Positions 51,471 through 62,183 of a DNA stretch of 64,000 bases are shown here, one piece after another. The stretch's first letter is position 1; the number at the start of each line of letters is the position of its first letter. Source of the DNA: Notospermus geniculatus (taxonomy: Eukaryota; Nemertea; Pilidiophora; Heteronemertea; Lineidae); the NCBI GenBank assembly GCA_002633025.1, contig NMRB01001766.1, positions 65,234-129,233 on the forward strand, in the 5' to 3' direction. The position numbers and the translations under genes are program-made. The notes beneath the pieces are model-generated. The model did no database searches, had not been told where the DNA came from, and worked only from the letters and a program-made list of their open reading frames with translations.

Positions 51471-51868
51471 AGAATTAACTTCCTGCGTCTCCCTGGTCTT
51501 AGTGCAGCTGCCCTAGCCACATCTCGCTCCTCAGGATGCACACAGTAGGGATTTCTTGGCACTTTTTGAGCATTTTGTCAATTTGTTTGTTTACTGAAGT
51601 GGTGGGGTCATGGATGAACTTAGGCTTACACATACCTGCTTCATCTGACTGATATTTGATGAATGCAAGTTCTTTCTTAACATCCAATTTGAATTTGTCC
51701 AATTCATTCATAACTGACTGCAACTGGTGGTGAATTGGAAGGTTGTACATGTTCCTGAAATGAAAAGAAGGCCTACACCAGGGCGTAACAGCAACAAGTG
51801 ATTTGGGGTAATTGGTTTTAAGTCGTCTGGGTTGTCCGGTAGTTTGGTCAGTGGTCGTCCGTTAATAA

Positions 51869-51992
51869 TAGTGAGCTTTCGCAAGCGCCCGGTTAGGCCC
51901 TACGACGACGTTTATCTATTGTGTGGGTATACCCAAACAATAGATATAAACGTTGTCGTATGGCCTAACCGGGCGCTTGCGAAAGCTCACTA
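51869..51992. repeat. 124-bp near-perfect palindrome
   Basis: Arms tagtgagctttcgcaagcgc ... gcgcttgcgaaagctcacta pair along their whole length to a centre tgggta|taccca with essentially no loop. About 55-60 bp per arm with a few mismatches. Long perfect palindromes are unstable in cells, so this is probably young. Confidence 0.9.
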
Positions 51993-52074
51993 ATTGCCTC
52001 AACCTGGCACATCAGAGTAGTCAGTGACTCGTCAGTCAGGGTCTGTTGTTTCAACACTCCATCTAACACCTTTC

Positions 52075-53210
52075 TTACTGTTTTGATTTGCCGCTCCCAC
52101 ACTCCTCCCATGTGGGATGCTGCACAGGAGGATTGAAGACACAGGTTATCTCTTGTTGTCTCATGAACACATCAATCTTCTGATGATTCCATTCATGAAT
52201 AGCTTGGTTTAACTCTTTCTGTGCCCCCACGAAGTTCGTTCTGTTATCTGAACGGATCCTGGTTGGTTTCCCCCTTCTACTTATAAACCTTTGCAAGGCA
52301 TTGATGAAGGAGTCCGATGTTAGACTGTCGGCCACCTAAACGCTAGCGTGAAATGGGAAAAGCTAGTAACTAACAGTTTTGTCGAAATTGAGTTAAGTGT
52401 TTATTTGAACTTAGTAGCTTGTTCCGCTTCATTCTACAGTGGGTTGGTGTAAAAATAATTCACATATTGCCTAGAATTGTGTAAAACGTAAATGGCCTTA
52501 ATAACAGGGCTAGACACATAAATTAGGGCAAAAGCTAGAAACTAACAAAAAATATGGTTCCAAAGCATATTCCTCAATCCCAGTGACAGAAGATCAAAAG
52601 CAATTTATTTCAAATGATTACACATGGTCAGTTTGTTGAGAATGTCCCATGGCCTTAATAACAGGGCTAGACACATACATAAATCGCAATTTTCTCAAAA
52701 TTTCCCAGATGTTAGTTACTAGCTTTTCCCATTTCACGCTAGAACGTGTATGGCTCTGGTTGTGAGACAGGTGAAAAAGCACCCATATCGCTTGACCAAG
52801 CTCCGGCCCCATTCTATGTCACACTGTACGGCGATTGGATCTTGGCGGAAGCGGCACAAAACGCCGACGAGTGAATTCATCTGATCTGGCCCTTGTAATA
52901 GATAGTCGTTGAGAGCTGTGCCCTTGTACTTCGCACTACAATCAAACACGACCCTAATCTTGTTGGTTTTCTTGGGATGAAATACACCGTGGTGAGGAAT
53001 GTACCATACTGTCCTTTCTTCTCTTGTACATATGGGCCAAAGTAATCCAATCNGGCATCACTCGATCAGTTGGTAAATCTGCCATCTGTTGGGTCAACGG
53101 TTTGGCATTTCTCTTCCTACAGTGCATACATTTGGTGATGTTCCTCCTTATGGCAATTCTTCCCTCGATGATCCAATTTCTTTGCCCAATTTCGGTGAGC
53201 ACCCTCACCC
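52075..53210 (-). pseudogene. BEL/Pao integrase with RT segment inserted
   Basis: From 53210 down: NWIIEGRIAIRRNITKCMHC, RKRNAKPLTQQMADLPTDRV (the H2C2 zinc-binding module of the integrase), MYKRR; then an RT segment [59 protein letters not shown] (53017-52803); then integrase again, [20 protein letters not shown], a 400-bp MITE, ADSLTSDSFINALQRFISRR and TRIRSDNRTNFVGAQKEL, where D of [12 protein letters not shown] are catalytic positions. RT lying inside IN in the same orientation is not the normal order. A stop (TAG) after AIHV and an N at 53053 are present. Confidence 0.8.
52343..52742. mobile_element. 400-bp MITE in the BEL integrase
   Basis: Perfect inverted ends of 33 bp beginning ctagcgtgaaatgggaaaag; target duplication aacg (52339-52342 and 52743-52746). 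Removing it rejoins the integrase frame between AIHV and VADS. Internal duplicate ggccttaataacagggctag at 52493 and 52651. Confidence 0.95.
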
Positions 53211-53305
53211 TTGCCTATCTTAAAGTAAAAGTTGAATAGAAGTCCATGGCCCTAAAGAAATTCTCTTTAGCAAGGTTGACTGATAAATAATTCTATGCTC
53301 AAATG

Positions 53306-53346
53306 ATACATAACATAACATAACATAACATAACATAACATAAAAC
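53306..53346 (+). repeat. (ataac)n microsatellite
   Basis: About eight five-base units cataa/ataac. Confidence 0.9.
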
Positions 53347-53589
53347 ATAAATTTTATTCACTCAAAGATAACCTTTCGGTTACATGATGAGGTTACATGT
53401 ATTACAAATTGGCGGCACATGATGCATATATTTCTTTACAGAACCGGGCAATCTCCATTAGTTTTACATGGGATTTGGTATTTAGAATATTACGGAATTT
53501 TTCTATATAAAATACCTGTGGTAAATCTCTGATGTTAGGAAATAACCTGTAACGAGTTAGATTAAATCTATTCAACACCGCTGTTAATG

Positions 53590-53760
53590 CAGTGCTGCCA
53601 CCTTGTTTGTTGTGGTGGCTCTTATCAGAGTTCTGGCCATCTCCATGACTTGTGACCGCTGTCCAGCCCAAACTTTTCAAATCAAAGTTCTTGCAACAAA
53701 CTACACATCGTGCTTGTGTGGAATTGTTCGTCTTCGCGAGGTCGTACATCGTACCTGTAA
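53590..53760 (-). pseudogene. BED/C2H2-like finger, best copy
   Basis: MYDLAKTNNSTQARCVVCCK then NFDLKSLGWTAVTSHGDGQ: C-x2-C ... H with the FDLKSMG-AVTSH pattern of single fingers at the start of hAT-like transposon proteins. The rest of the ORF is absent. Copies at 15960 and 25670. Confidence 0.55.
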
Positions 53761-53886
53761 GGCTAAGAATCCATTCACGCGATTTTCGTACCGCTCGATG
53801 TCGCATCCTTTGTCCACGACCAACGCGGCGGAAACAAACAATGCTTTCGAGCGTCTGCCGCTCGAAAATCGCGTGAATGGACAGCC
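53759..53886. mobile_element. 128-bp MITE (aagaatccattcacgcg family), copy a
   Basis: Ends taagaatccattcacgcgat and atcgcgtgaatgg are inverted. The interior contains gatgtcgcatcctttgtcc and aacgcggcggaaac. Related copies at 55287-55415 and 55424-55545 and a fragment at about 23295-23350. Confidence 0.8.
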
Positions 53887-53889
53887 AAC

Positions 53890-55200
53890 CTAATGCATTT
53901 TCCAGCATGGCTGAGATTCCAATCATCTATACTCAGTGTTTCCGCCAGAGGGTACGCAGGGTACGCTGTGAGTACCCTCAAAGGAACAGAAAAGGGCCAT
54001 TTTCTTTAATTTCATGGGGTTTTTTGCTGATTTTGAAGAACTGCATACCCTCAAAAATGTTTCTGGCAGAAACCCTGATACTCCCTTCTTGCCCACACCT
54101 TCAGCCAGGGTAATACAAGTGGATAAGAAGTGTATGAAAAGGGTATTTCCAGGGTACAAGGGATTTCTCCATTCTTCATCCAACCCAGTGTATTTCCAGA
54201 GTATACCAGAAAATACAGAAAATATTCCCTAGAAAGTTGCTACATGTAAAACATGCAAAAAGCTCCTACTACTTTCCTGGGAGGGTAACTACTGGTACAT
54301 TATAATCAAGCATGATCAGAAGTTAGGGATCCCAGAATCCTTAACATTCTGTAGAATCTTAAGGAAACGGACTCCACTTATTTATGGGAGGAACTGGCAC
54401 TTTGTTCCTCGTTCGTAGGAGGGGATGCTGTGACATTGTTTTTAACTGCAAAGTCAGCAACCTTCTTGGCAAACTACTTACCATTGTTTACTGTGATGTC
54501 TAACGACTCGTGGTCACCTCCTTCTACACAGGTTTTTACCCTGAAAAAATGAAATACAGCAACCCATATTAAATAACTGTCTATGGCCTGCATGCATCAG
54601 TGCATGGTCTGAAAGAAATAGGCCCAAATCTGGATGGAATGCATCTGGAGGATTTTATTTAGGCCTATATATAGCCTATTCAATATTGTAATGTCAGCAT
54701 CAGTAGAATTCCTCCAAGAGTACTAGTATAGGCCGCCTACCGAGGCCTGGTAAGTAATACTCTATAGCATAGGCCTATTCAAAATTCAAATTCATGCATC
54801 CGACATGCATCATGTGAGTACGCCAATGCAACGCAATGCCATCCATCGATGCTCACCTTCTCTCCAGTGCTGCCTTATTCCCACCAGTTCTCTGGCCTAC
54901 ATTCTAACCATCGCTTCAGCTGGTTAATTTGAATACCCCTCTGCATTGTCCACGTCAATTTTCGCTCCAGGCACATCGTTTTCTACCAGTTTGACAATAG
55001 GGTCAGACGACGCCATTCTCCTGCACACAATGCATACAACTGCCTAATGGGGGTGCTAATTGTTTGTCCGCATCATACCAGTAATTTGTGATTTCACTAA
55101 CGGGGGCGCGCGACTTGATGACGTAAACTGGCTATTCTGAACAGGGGGTGGTGTGGAAAGTTCCTTTTCTTGGGTGGGTTATCCTTCCTTGACGACGGCT
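53890..55200. other. No recognised gene
   Basis: No domain or structured repeat. Two stretches share the ggtacaagg/ccagggta style of low-complexity sequence near 54140-54200. No splice-supported exon. Confidence 0.4.
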
Positions 55201-55285
55201 ATTTGTATTTTGCGGAACGGAACGGAACAAAGACCAACAATGACCTGGGACGAGGTTGTTCCGTTCCGTTCCGCAAAATACAAAT
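55201..55285. repeat. 85-bp hairpin with 30-bp perfect stem
   Basis: atttgtattttgcggaacgg aacggaacaa (55201-55230) and its exact reverse complement (55256-55285), spacer 25 bp. Directly adjacent to the MITE pair. Confidence 0.95.
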
Positions 55286-55286
55286 T

Positions 55287-55545
55287 TCTAATCCATTCAC
55301 GCAATTTTCGTGCCGCGCGATGTCGCATCCTTTGTCCACGACCAACGCGGCGGAAACAAACAATGCTTTCGAGCGTCTGCGGCAAGAAAATCGCGTGAAT
55401 GGATTCTTAGCCTTAGGCGGTCGGTCCATTTACGCGATTTTCGAGCGGCAGAAGCTCGAAAGCATTGTTTGTTTCTGCTGCGTTGCTCATGGACAAAGGA
55501 TGCGACATAGCGCGGCATGAAAATCGCGTGAATGGATTCTGCGAA
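55287..55545. mobile_element. Two MITE copies head to head (b and c)
   Basis: 55287-55415 lies in the orientation of copy a, and 55424-55545 in the opposite orientation, separated by a few bases. With the adjacent hairpin this makes about 345 bp of stacked foldback DNA, inserted at the broken 3' edge of the BEL gag. Confidence 0.8.
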
Positions 55546-56120
55546 TCTCTCCTTTAAAATGTCAGTGAGTGTTCCCAAATTCGCGCCCGAGGCGTGGATT
55601 CCGCGTACCGCCTCTTGGGCTGCACCTTTCAATTGACCAACGATATTATTAAACTTACTAATGTCTGAATATTTTCCGTTTAACACATCGGCTTCGATCG
55701 TTTCCCAAAATGATGTGAATTCGGTATAACTGCCGTCAAACGTTGGGAGTTTCAGCTTGGGCAGCTTAGCGGTATTCTCTGCGACAGGTGGAGCCTTTTC
55801 TGAATTCGTTGTAGAAGTGGTCCTTTCCGTTTTCGTGTTCGATTGTCCGTTTGGTTTCCATTATAATATCTGTGTCCGATTTAGTGTGACCGTTCTGTCT
55901 ATCTCCTGTTCCAGAGCTTCATCATCGTCGATTTCTGACGTTTTCGTTTCGATATCCTCGTCCAGCCCTTGCAACTTATCGTACAAGTCCTTCAGTGTGG
56001 CGAGATGACCCTCTATTAACTCCGTTCGATGTTCGTCGATGTTCAGTTTACCGCATACTCCGCCTCAAAGGCATTTTGAATGAGGGTCCTTTTCTTGAGT
56101 AACCTTTGGAGGGCCATCTG
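55545..56120 (-). pseudogene. BEL/Pao gag with DUF1759-type domain
   Basis: Minus-strand frames give DLYDKLQGLDEDIETKTSE, then KLPKLKLPTFDGSYTEFTSF, WETIEADVLN, KFNNIVGQLKGAAQEAVRGI and LTDILKERFA. LPKLxLPxFxGxxxxWxxF ... LKGxAxxxI ... LxxRF is the DUF1759 core of BEL/Pao gag (capsid-like). Several shifts and stops. Truncated by the MITE pair at 55545. Confidence 0.8.
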
Positions 56121-56122
56121 GC

Positions 56123-56140
56123 ATCCTGGTCACGGCACCA
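56123..56140 (-). other. BEL/Pao primer-binding site
   Basis: tggtgccgtgaccaggat directly follows the 5' LTR end on the minus strand. This tRNA-complementary box is characteristic of many BEL/Pao elements and fixes the LTR border. Confidence 0.75.
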
Positions 56141-56406
56141 TGTGGATTTTCCTGTATCGTATAGCTAATCTCCTAACTCATGCGGCATGCAGAGGGACGA
56201 AAAAGAACGAAGTTGACACCTTCAATTCTTTTCTGATACTAACTTTATTACACATCTCAAGATGTCACCAAGCCGACTACAAACTAGGTTACATATGGTT
56301 TCATTTACTTCAAGTGTGAGAAAAACTGTCGCTGGCCTTTCCCTCAGACGACTTTTCCTGCTACGGTCATACATGAACTTGAACTTGTCATAAACAATTC
56401 CTGACA
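56141..56406 (-). repeat. 5' LTR of a BEL/Pao element
   Basis: On the minus strand it begins tgtcaggaattg (56406) and ends aaaatccaca (56141), TG...CA, immediately before the primer-binding site. aataaagttag near 56245 may be the poly(A) signal. No matching 3' LTR is in the window at the expected place; the element has lost its 3' half. Confidence 0.6.
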
Positions 56407-56451
56407 GATTCTTAGCCTAAGCGTTGCGTAACTTGTGTCAGACGGGCACGA

Positions 56452-56975
56452 CTAGTTTCCAAAATAGGACAAGTACACATACCTTCGACTGGGTTTACTA
56501 CGCCCCAATTCTTCGGCATCTGTTGTCTGACAATTCCCCTCTTTTTCCAGTTTTCGTAACATAGCCCCACTCTTGATTGATCGATCCTCCTTTCGGTCCT
56601 TTCCAATGTAGGTGGCGGAAAAGCCAAGGTCTTTCTGTTTTTGCACATGCTCTTCCATTATGGCCAGAAGAGGAACAATCACAAGTACATCCGGGCCCTG
56701 CATGTCCACGTGCATCGACTCTTCTTGTCGTCTGACAACAAAAGAAGCAGCCTGATACATGATTGATTTACCACTCCCAGTTCTTGTCGACACCAAAAAT
56801 CTCTTCTACGATGCACGGCAGTCAGAGCCTTTATTTGAAATGCATTGAGTTCTTCAATGCCAAATTTCGACGAGATTTCTTGTAATTTTTCCTCGAATGA
56901 ACTAAACATGCTATTTGCCATGTTCGCTTCTGCCAACCTCGGCCCAGAACGGAAGTTTACAAAAAGCATTGGCAC
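56452..56975 (-). pseudogene. RecQ-like helicase exon
   Basis: FSSFEEKLQEISSKFGIEEL, NAFQIKALTAVHRRRDF, then one base missing, STRTGSGKSIMYQAASFVV with the Walker A motif, VLVIVPLLAIMEEHVQKQKD and GFSATYIGKD. The order (Q-like motif, Walker A, motif Ia) is that of RecQ-type DEAD/DEAH helicases. The exon ends with a good donor, cgaag|gtatgt, at about 56479. The single frameshift sits in a run of T beside Walker A, so a sequencing error is possible. Downstream helicase motifs are absent here; a motif VI piece lies at 46391. Confidence 0.65.
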
Positions 56976-56999
56976 TTCTAGTACATTATGAGCCTAGTT

Positions 57000-57510
57000 G
57001 TCATGGGAGCGAGATTGATCTAATTATTGAGGAAATTTTACAACACCGGTTCTGATTGGCCTCCTCTTCAAGAGGCAGCGGATGTGCCGCAGACCGGTCT
57101 ATTACCTGATTACTCGAAGGGTGATGTGCGATGTAACGCAGTGGTGAGCAGATCACCCTTCGTTTATCGAAGATGGTCCAATCAAATCATCGATTACATC
57201 CTTGAGGGTATGCTGGCCTGAAAAGTATTTTTAAAAATCAACTGACCGTTTGTGGCCGTAATCCAAGTCATAGGCTGCAGGTCCAAGTACTCTTAAAAAC
57301 GTATAAAAATGTTCAATATTTATGAAACCAGTGTAAAACTTAACTCTTTCGAGACGGCATAAATTATATCTCTATAATAAATGATCTCGTGGCGAGTGAA
57401 CCACATACATGTATGACAATTTGTTTTATTTAGTTCTGCTGTGAAAAATGTTCAGAGGCTTTCTGAATATGTTGAGGTCACGATCTAAACTCATTTTACA
57501 CCATGGACAT
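57000..57510. other. No recognised gene; repeat scrap
   Basis: 57115-57150 matches the gggtgatgtgcaatgtaacgc stretch found at 11185 and 49495 (end of the chimeric RecQ-like frame). The rest is unrecognised. Confidence 0.4.
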
Positions 57511-57939
57511 TTAAATGTCTTGTTTGTAATTTTGGTTGTAGCTGGCTGTGTGCCTCAGGGCGAGATTAGTCTCCAAAGGGTTAACAGCATCTGAATTTCT
57601 CTCAAAATTTTTAACCCTGAAGTATGCACTTTGCAGAAGTTCACACTGCACAGCTTCATCTTCAAAGTTTCCACACTGAACACCTTCGTCCTGTTCAGTC
57701 TTCTCTCCTAGACCTGTTTGTCCATCACAATCGATTTCAACCTCATTTCCAACATCATCAGAGACAGAATGAATGTTTTCCGGCGAGATGACAAACCTCC
57801 ATGAAAAGAAGTTTCTCCATGAAAAGAAGTTCAACAAACCACGAGTCAAAGCTGAAGAGGATATTTCATCAGTCCAATCAGACTCCATCAAAGAGATGGG
57901 TCTCTCACACTCTGTTTCTGCAATCTCTTTTCCCTCCAT
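57511..57939 (-). pseudogene. Possible N-terminus of a DDE_4/Harbinger-like protein
   Basis: A 142-residue acidic frame: EISSSALTRGLLNFFSWRN (with a local duplication NFFSWRNFFSWRF), GVQCGNFEDEAVQCELLQSA, YFRVKNFERNSDAV. The VQCELL ... FRVENFKxxxxAV phrase resembles the segment ahead of the DDE_4 transposase domain in ISL2EU/Harbinger-like proteins. The catalytic domain is absent. 57853-58060 is repeated with changes at 58395-58600. Confidence 0.35.
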
Positions 57940-58955
57940 TCCTGCGATGGTCTTCTTTTGATGCGTGCATTTGTTCTACCGCGTTGACACGTCGTCTTCT
58001 TGTGTCCTGCCCCAGCCTTCGCTGACAGAAGACGTAGAAGGACAAACTTGGACCCTTCGTTCATCGCCATGATTGACGCCGTGTGGCCGTGTTGGCTTTG
58101 ACCGTACGAATGTGAATTAAAACATATTTATGTGCAGCAAGCACTTCGTTGGTGGAAACGGTCCCACTGCTGAGCATCCTGACCCTATACCAGCAGATAA
58201 TTCCCCCTCTCAGGCCACGCATTGGAGGCAGGGAGACTGTAGATAACTTCTACAGTGCCTGGCAAAAGATCATAGTTGAGGTAGGACTCAATTTGCATGA
58301 AGCGTTTCAGAACCTTGTCAACAGGTGTGAGGGTACAATTTCCATCCCTAAATTCCTGTGGCAGGCAAGTCTTCCACTTAAGATGATCATACTTCAAAGC
58401 TGAAGAGGATATTTCATCAGTCCAATCAGACTCATCAAAGAAATGGATCTGTCACACTCTCTTTCTGCACGTCATTGCCCTTCATTCCTGCGATGGTCTT
58501 CTTTTGATTTGTGCATTTGTTCTACCGCGTTGACAAGTCGTCGTCTTGTCACTTTGTGCCCTGCCTCTGTCTTTGCAAAAGACGTAGAAGGGCCAACTCC
58601 AAGGGACACCGTTGAACATCACTCGGACACCCTTCATTTGAATGGCGTCCAATGGGTGTTTTGGAACCATCACCAGAGAAAACCCCAGAACACCATAAAC
58701 CAGCCTATAACACCCTTACTCACCACTGAAAAAGATTTTTACTAGGCTAGACAATGTATTCTCTTTACCTTTCCTCTTTTTCTGTAAAAAAACCTGAATA
58801 TGTTTAAAAAGCTGCAATCATCACAGTTGCAGAACTATTCAACTAGAGGCATCAGAGATGCCAGAGGCTTGCAACTTTTTGGGTTGGGTAAGGTGCAAGG
58901 CGTGCCAGGGGGTTCAGGTAATGTTGCTCCATTTCTTTTGTTACAGACCTATAGT
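57940..58955. other. Diverged direct repeat and unrecognised sequence
   Basis: 58395-58600 is a diverged copy of 57853-58060 (caaagctgaagaggatattt, accgcgttgacaagtcg). Between them a short frame (58185-58397, minus) has no family features. Confidence 0.5.
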
Positions 58956-58959
58956 TTAT

Positions 58960-59217
58960 CTAACTGCTCTTCTGGACAGAAAAAACAACAACAGACTTTT
59001 GCAGACATTTCCGAGCACGACGGATGTGACACTTGCATGGAATTGCCCAGTTTCTGGGTATACTCAAACCAACGAATGCAAGCAAACTGTTTCCAACCTT
59101 GACTCTCCATGGGGCTGTGTTGTCCCCATAGTCATACGTCACTTCCATGCCTGGGGCCAACGATTTTTTCGCATAAATTAGCAGGCGTGATGTACCGTAT
59201 AGTACCTCCTTCTTCAC
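58960..59217 (-). pseudogene. SET-domain C-terminal fragment
   Basis: SRLLIYAKKSLAPGMEVTYD then YGDNTAPWR matches the end of the SET methyltransferase core (xxYAxxxIxxGxExxYDYG), with the Tyr of YDYG that lines the active site. The NHS block should lie upstream and was not found; downstream sequence is unrelated. Probably an exon fragment carried with or beside transposons. Confidence 0.55.
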
Positions 59218-59219
59218 GT

Positions 59220-59967
59220 ATGCTGTGGCAGCTTTGGCTGGCCGATCATTGGCGTAATGGCCGAGTGCATGTGGGAAATTCGAGGCATCAATACTGCAAC
59301 AAATAGATTACATGTATTAATATCAGGTTTAATAACAGTACAGGAAACCATGCATTCATGCATGATCATAAGCTTTTTGTGTGTTTGTTTGAATTTAATA
59401 ATTCAATATTAAACACCCCAACTACCAACCTCACCACTACTACTACATGCACCACTGCCAGTTTCTGCTGACCAAAGTTGCTAGGCACTAACTGAAAAAT
59501 AAGACTAGTCCCTAGATGTCCCATGCCCTATACTACAGTACATACGAGTCATGATTGCAAGATAGCTTACCACATGTCATTTCCTCCATGCGAAAAATAA
59601 TACAAGTAATTATGTTGACATTTGGATTAAAGTGTTGTATCCCTCTCTTGGGCCTCTGCTGCTGACAGGAGCTCGCCCCTGTAGGACAGCAGGAAGTCAC
59701 CTTCGTTAAATTTCGTTTTTGTGAAAAGTCCTTTTCCTGAATGGATTAACATTCAGTACATGTATCTTGAAAAATTTCCAAGTAAATTTTGCATAATATT
59801 CCTTCACCTGCCCTGTAAAAGAATTTCTCTTTTTTTTCATTTTTAAGGAAATAATGGCATGCTCTAATGAATGAAGATGGCTATATCGTGTACGTATTAG
59901 ACTGGATATGGATTATTTTCATTCATTTTATCAATACAGAAATGTGACTTGGAAGTCCAGGGACCTT
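59220..59967. other. No recognised gene
   Basis: AT-rich, no domain or clear repeat. Confidence 0.4.
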
Positions 59968-60073
59968 GGGCCATATGCATAAAACATCTTAAGTGTAAAA
60001 TTTCCCTTATCTTTTGTTTGGAACAATGGTTTAAGGGAAATTTTACACTTAAGATGTTTTATGCATACGGCCC
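59968..60073. repeat. 106-bp hairpin
   Basis: Two 42-base arms (59968-60009, 60032-60073) differ at one position; the outer end is gggccatatgcataaaac, similar in style to the MITE at 19702 (gcccatattcataaaacc). Probably a related small element. Confidence 0.9.
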
Positions 60074-60555
60074 CTTATTTACAAACCTCCCGCAACTTAC
60101 AGGAATACGCAAACTATTGTCCTTTTGCGGATGACCTATTGTTCACTATTGGCTTGACAAAGGATTCGTGTTACGGGGGCTTTGCGAATAAGGTCCCAGC
60201 TTTGCAATACTTAAATATTCCGACTCACCAATGAGAACCCTCATCTGAGGAGTTGACTGAGGCATTGAGCCTCTCAAACCTTCGAAATACGTGGATGTAT
60301 CGAATGCCGAAAGACGATGCAACTTCGCCTGGTGTGTCAGTTTGCAATTTGTAACGTTTTACAGTGAGGCCCGTGTGCGAGTGTGACAATACAATAGATT
60401 GACGGAATAAGCGGCGACTTGACAATGGACGACACACAGAGAAACAGCAAGTCAGTTTCCGAGTGTGTTCCGAACAATGGAAATCACACAGACAAACGGC
60501 CACACTCAAAAACTTTACACTGGGATCCTTCTTCCATCGACCATGCGTCACTCAC
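60074..60555. other. No recognised gene
   Basis: May include the outer part of the LTR described next; no domain. Confidence 0.35.
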
Positions 60556-60559
60556 TGTC

Positions 60560-60950
60560 TCACACAACACGGGGCCCTTTTGGCGGCCGAGCCATCAATC
60601 ATCCTCACAGAATCAAATAGAGAATAAATTCCATTTGACAGCCCAGTTGGCACTGCCGTTTATTTCAAATGGTTGTTCAATTATGAAACTTTGATACAAC
60701 GTTCGTTACCGACTCCAGCATCCCAAGTTACAGATAAGAAATTGCAGATGCATTGCTCAGACCTGACAACGCATGTCTATCCGACGGTGTCTCGAATGGA
60801 AGTCCACGCCAGGCACGTGGGGACGCGCCCAAGCGCGGGAAAATGAACCAATAAAATTACATAAAGGCGCATGGGTAGGCGGGGCCTAAACAAGGTTAAG
60901 AAGTGCAACATGATATTATAATATAAATGGTGTCTCTAAATAATACAACA
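60560..60950 (-). repeat. 3' LTR, inner edge defined
   Basis: On the minus strand the LTR starts tgttgtattatttagagaca at 60950, right after a polypurine tract. An aataaa (60659-60664, as tttatt on plus) is a likely poly(A) signal. The outer edge is not certain and no second LTR is in the window. Confidence 0.5.
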
Positions 60951-60962
60951 TCCCCCAGCGCC
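60951..60962 (-). other. Polypurine tract
   Basis: ggcgctggggga ends one base before tgttg, the usual position for second-strand priming in LTR elements. Confidence 0.55.
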
Positions 60963-61420
60963 GGAAAAATATTTTATGAAATAAAATATTTTGACATAGA
61001 ACATACATACATACATATTGAAAACACCATAAGGTAGAAAAATTCACTAAAACACAGTAACAGTTTACCGCAAACACTGAAGAAAATTTACCGGTATTAT
61101 TATCGCCAGAGATCTAAAAAAACAGCGAAAATTTCACTCATAACATAAAGCATGTGTCATGGCACACACTGTACAAGAAACTGCGACTGTCTAAAGAAGT
61201 CGATAGCGAGTAATGATGCGTCTAAATCTATCCAATAACGAATTACACCTCTACAGCTCAACCTTTTTCACTTTGATCACCATCACTGTAGATTCTTTTG
61301 AAGCACTTTGTGGAGGAACCAGTGCAACGAACCATGTTGGAAGACAACACAAACTGTACCAAATTCACACCGCCAGGGTCGGATGTCGGTGACCACCAAT
61401 TATCAAAATGCGATTGACCA
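60963..61420. other. Retroelement 3' region, no domain
   Basis: Between integrase and LTR of the same element on the minus strand. A short frame (61258-61443) has no known motif. Confidence 0.4.
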
Positions 61421-61423
61421 TAA

Positions 61424-61658
61424 AGGGCGCCGCACGCTGGCAACTAAAATGGGAGTGACTACCGATGCGACTACTACGTCGCGTGCGATAATTACCTTTG
61501 AGGTCGATCAGTGATGTCATCTGCGACATCACTGATCTTCCAAGGAAGCATTTGTCGCAAACGAGTCAACAAAACTAAAAATATGTTCAGTCGCTGCTGT
61601 GGTCGCAAGGCCAGTCGCCTAGGAAATCGCTCGAAAAATCGCCAGTGTGCGCCGCCCT
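61424..61658. mobile_element. 235-bp Tourist-like MITE, TAA duplication
   Basis: Ends agggcgccgcacgctggc ... gccagtgtgcgccgccct, flanked by TAA (61421-61423 and 61659-61661). The centre has a second palindrome, gatcagtgatgtc/gacatcactgatc (61506-61537). Confidence 0.85.
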
Positions 61659-61691
61659 TAAGGAACCGACATGAGCAATTCAAGTGCATGG

Positions 61692-62183
61692 TCAAGAGCG
61701 TACATGTATACCTGTTGCATAAGGAGAACAGATGGGACTAACATACCCTGATTTGCCGTTCTGATAGATATCGTAAGTAAATGGTTCTGAAGTCTGAGTC
61801 AGCAACATGTCACCGTCAAGCAGTGAGGGTTGAACTACAAAATCATCTTCATCAGTAAAGAAATATGCTGTCGCAGCGGTGGAAGATTTCTGATCGGCAG
61901 TTCCAACAGGCTTTTGCAAAAGTTGGTGAAGCTGTTGAAGTGAGGTTACATTTGTATAACCAGTGGCCCGGAGGTACGCCGGCTTCAACCTTGCGAAATT
62001 GTAGATGTCAGGTAAGATGTTGCCCTTCAAGTCAGCCAAAACGTAGTGTGTTCTATCGAGAATGCTACGGGTCACCAAAGGACCAACCCATACAGTTTTG
62101 AATTTCTTGCTGTTTGAAGCAAAACCTTTGATGTCAGGCTTGTGAAAATACACAAGCCGGCCAACGGAATAGATCCTGAACAT
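61692..62183 (-). pseudogene. LTR-retrotransposon integrase C-terminus
   Basis: YSVGRLVYFHKPDIKGFASN, SKKFKTVWVGPLVTRSILDR, THYVLADLKGNILPDIYNFA, RLKPAYLRA: the GPY/F-type C-terminal domain of integrase (VGxxVY ... KFxxxWxGP ... YxLxDxxG ... RLKP), used for target binding. Open for 163 residues. The catalytic core would lie upstream, above 62183, and is missing. On the same strand as, and about 740 bp from, the polypurine tract and LTR, so they belong to one element. Confidence 0.75.

Noticed and set aside
55757-56008. Ser/Val-rich plus-strand ORF
   Set aside because: Antisense shadow of the BEL gag, whose DUF1759 blocks are clear on the minus strand.
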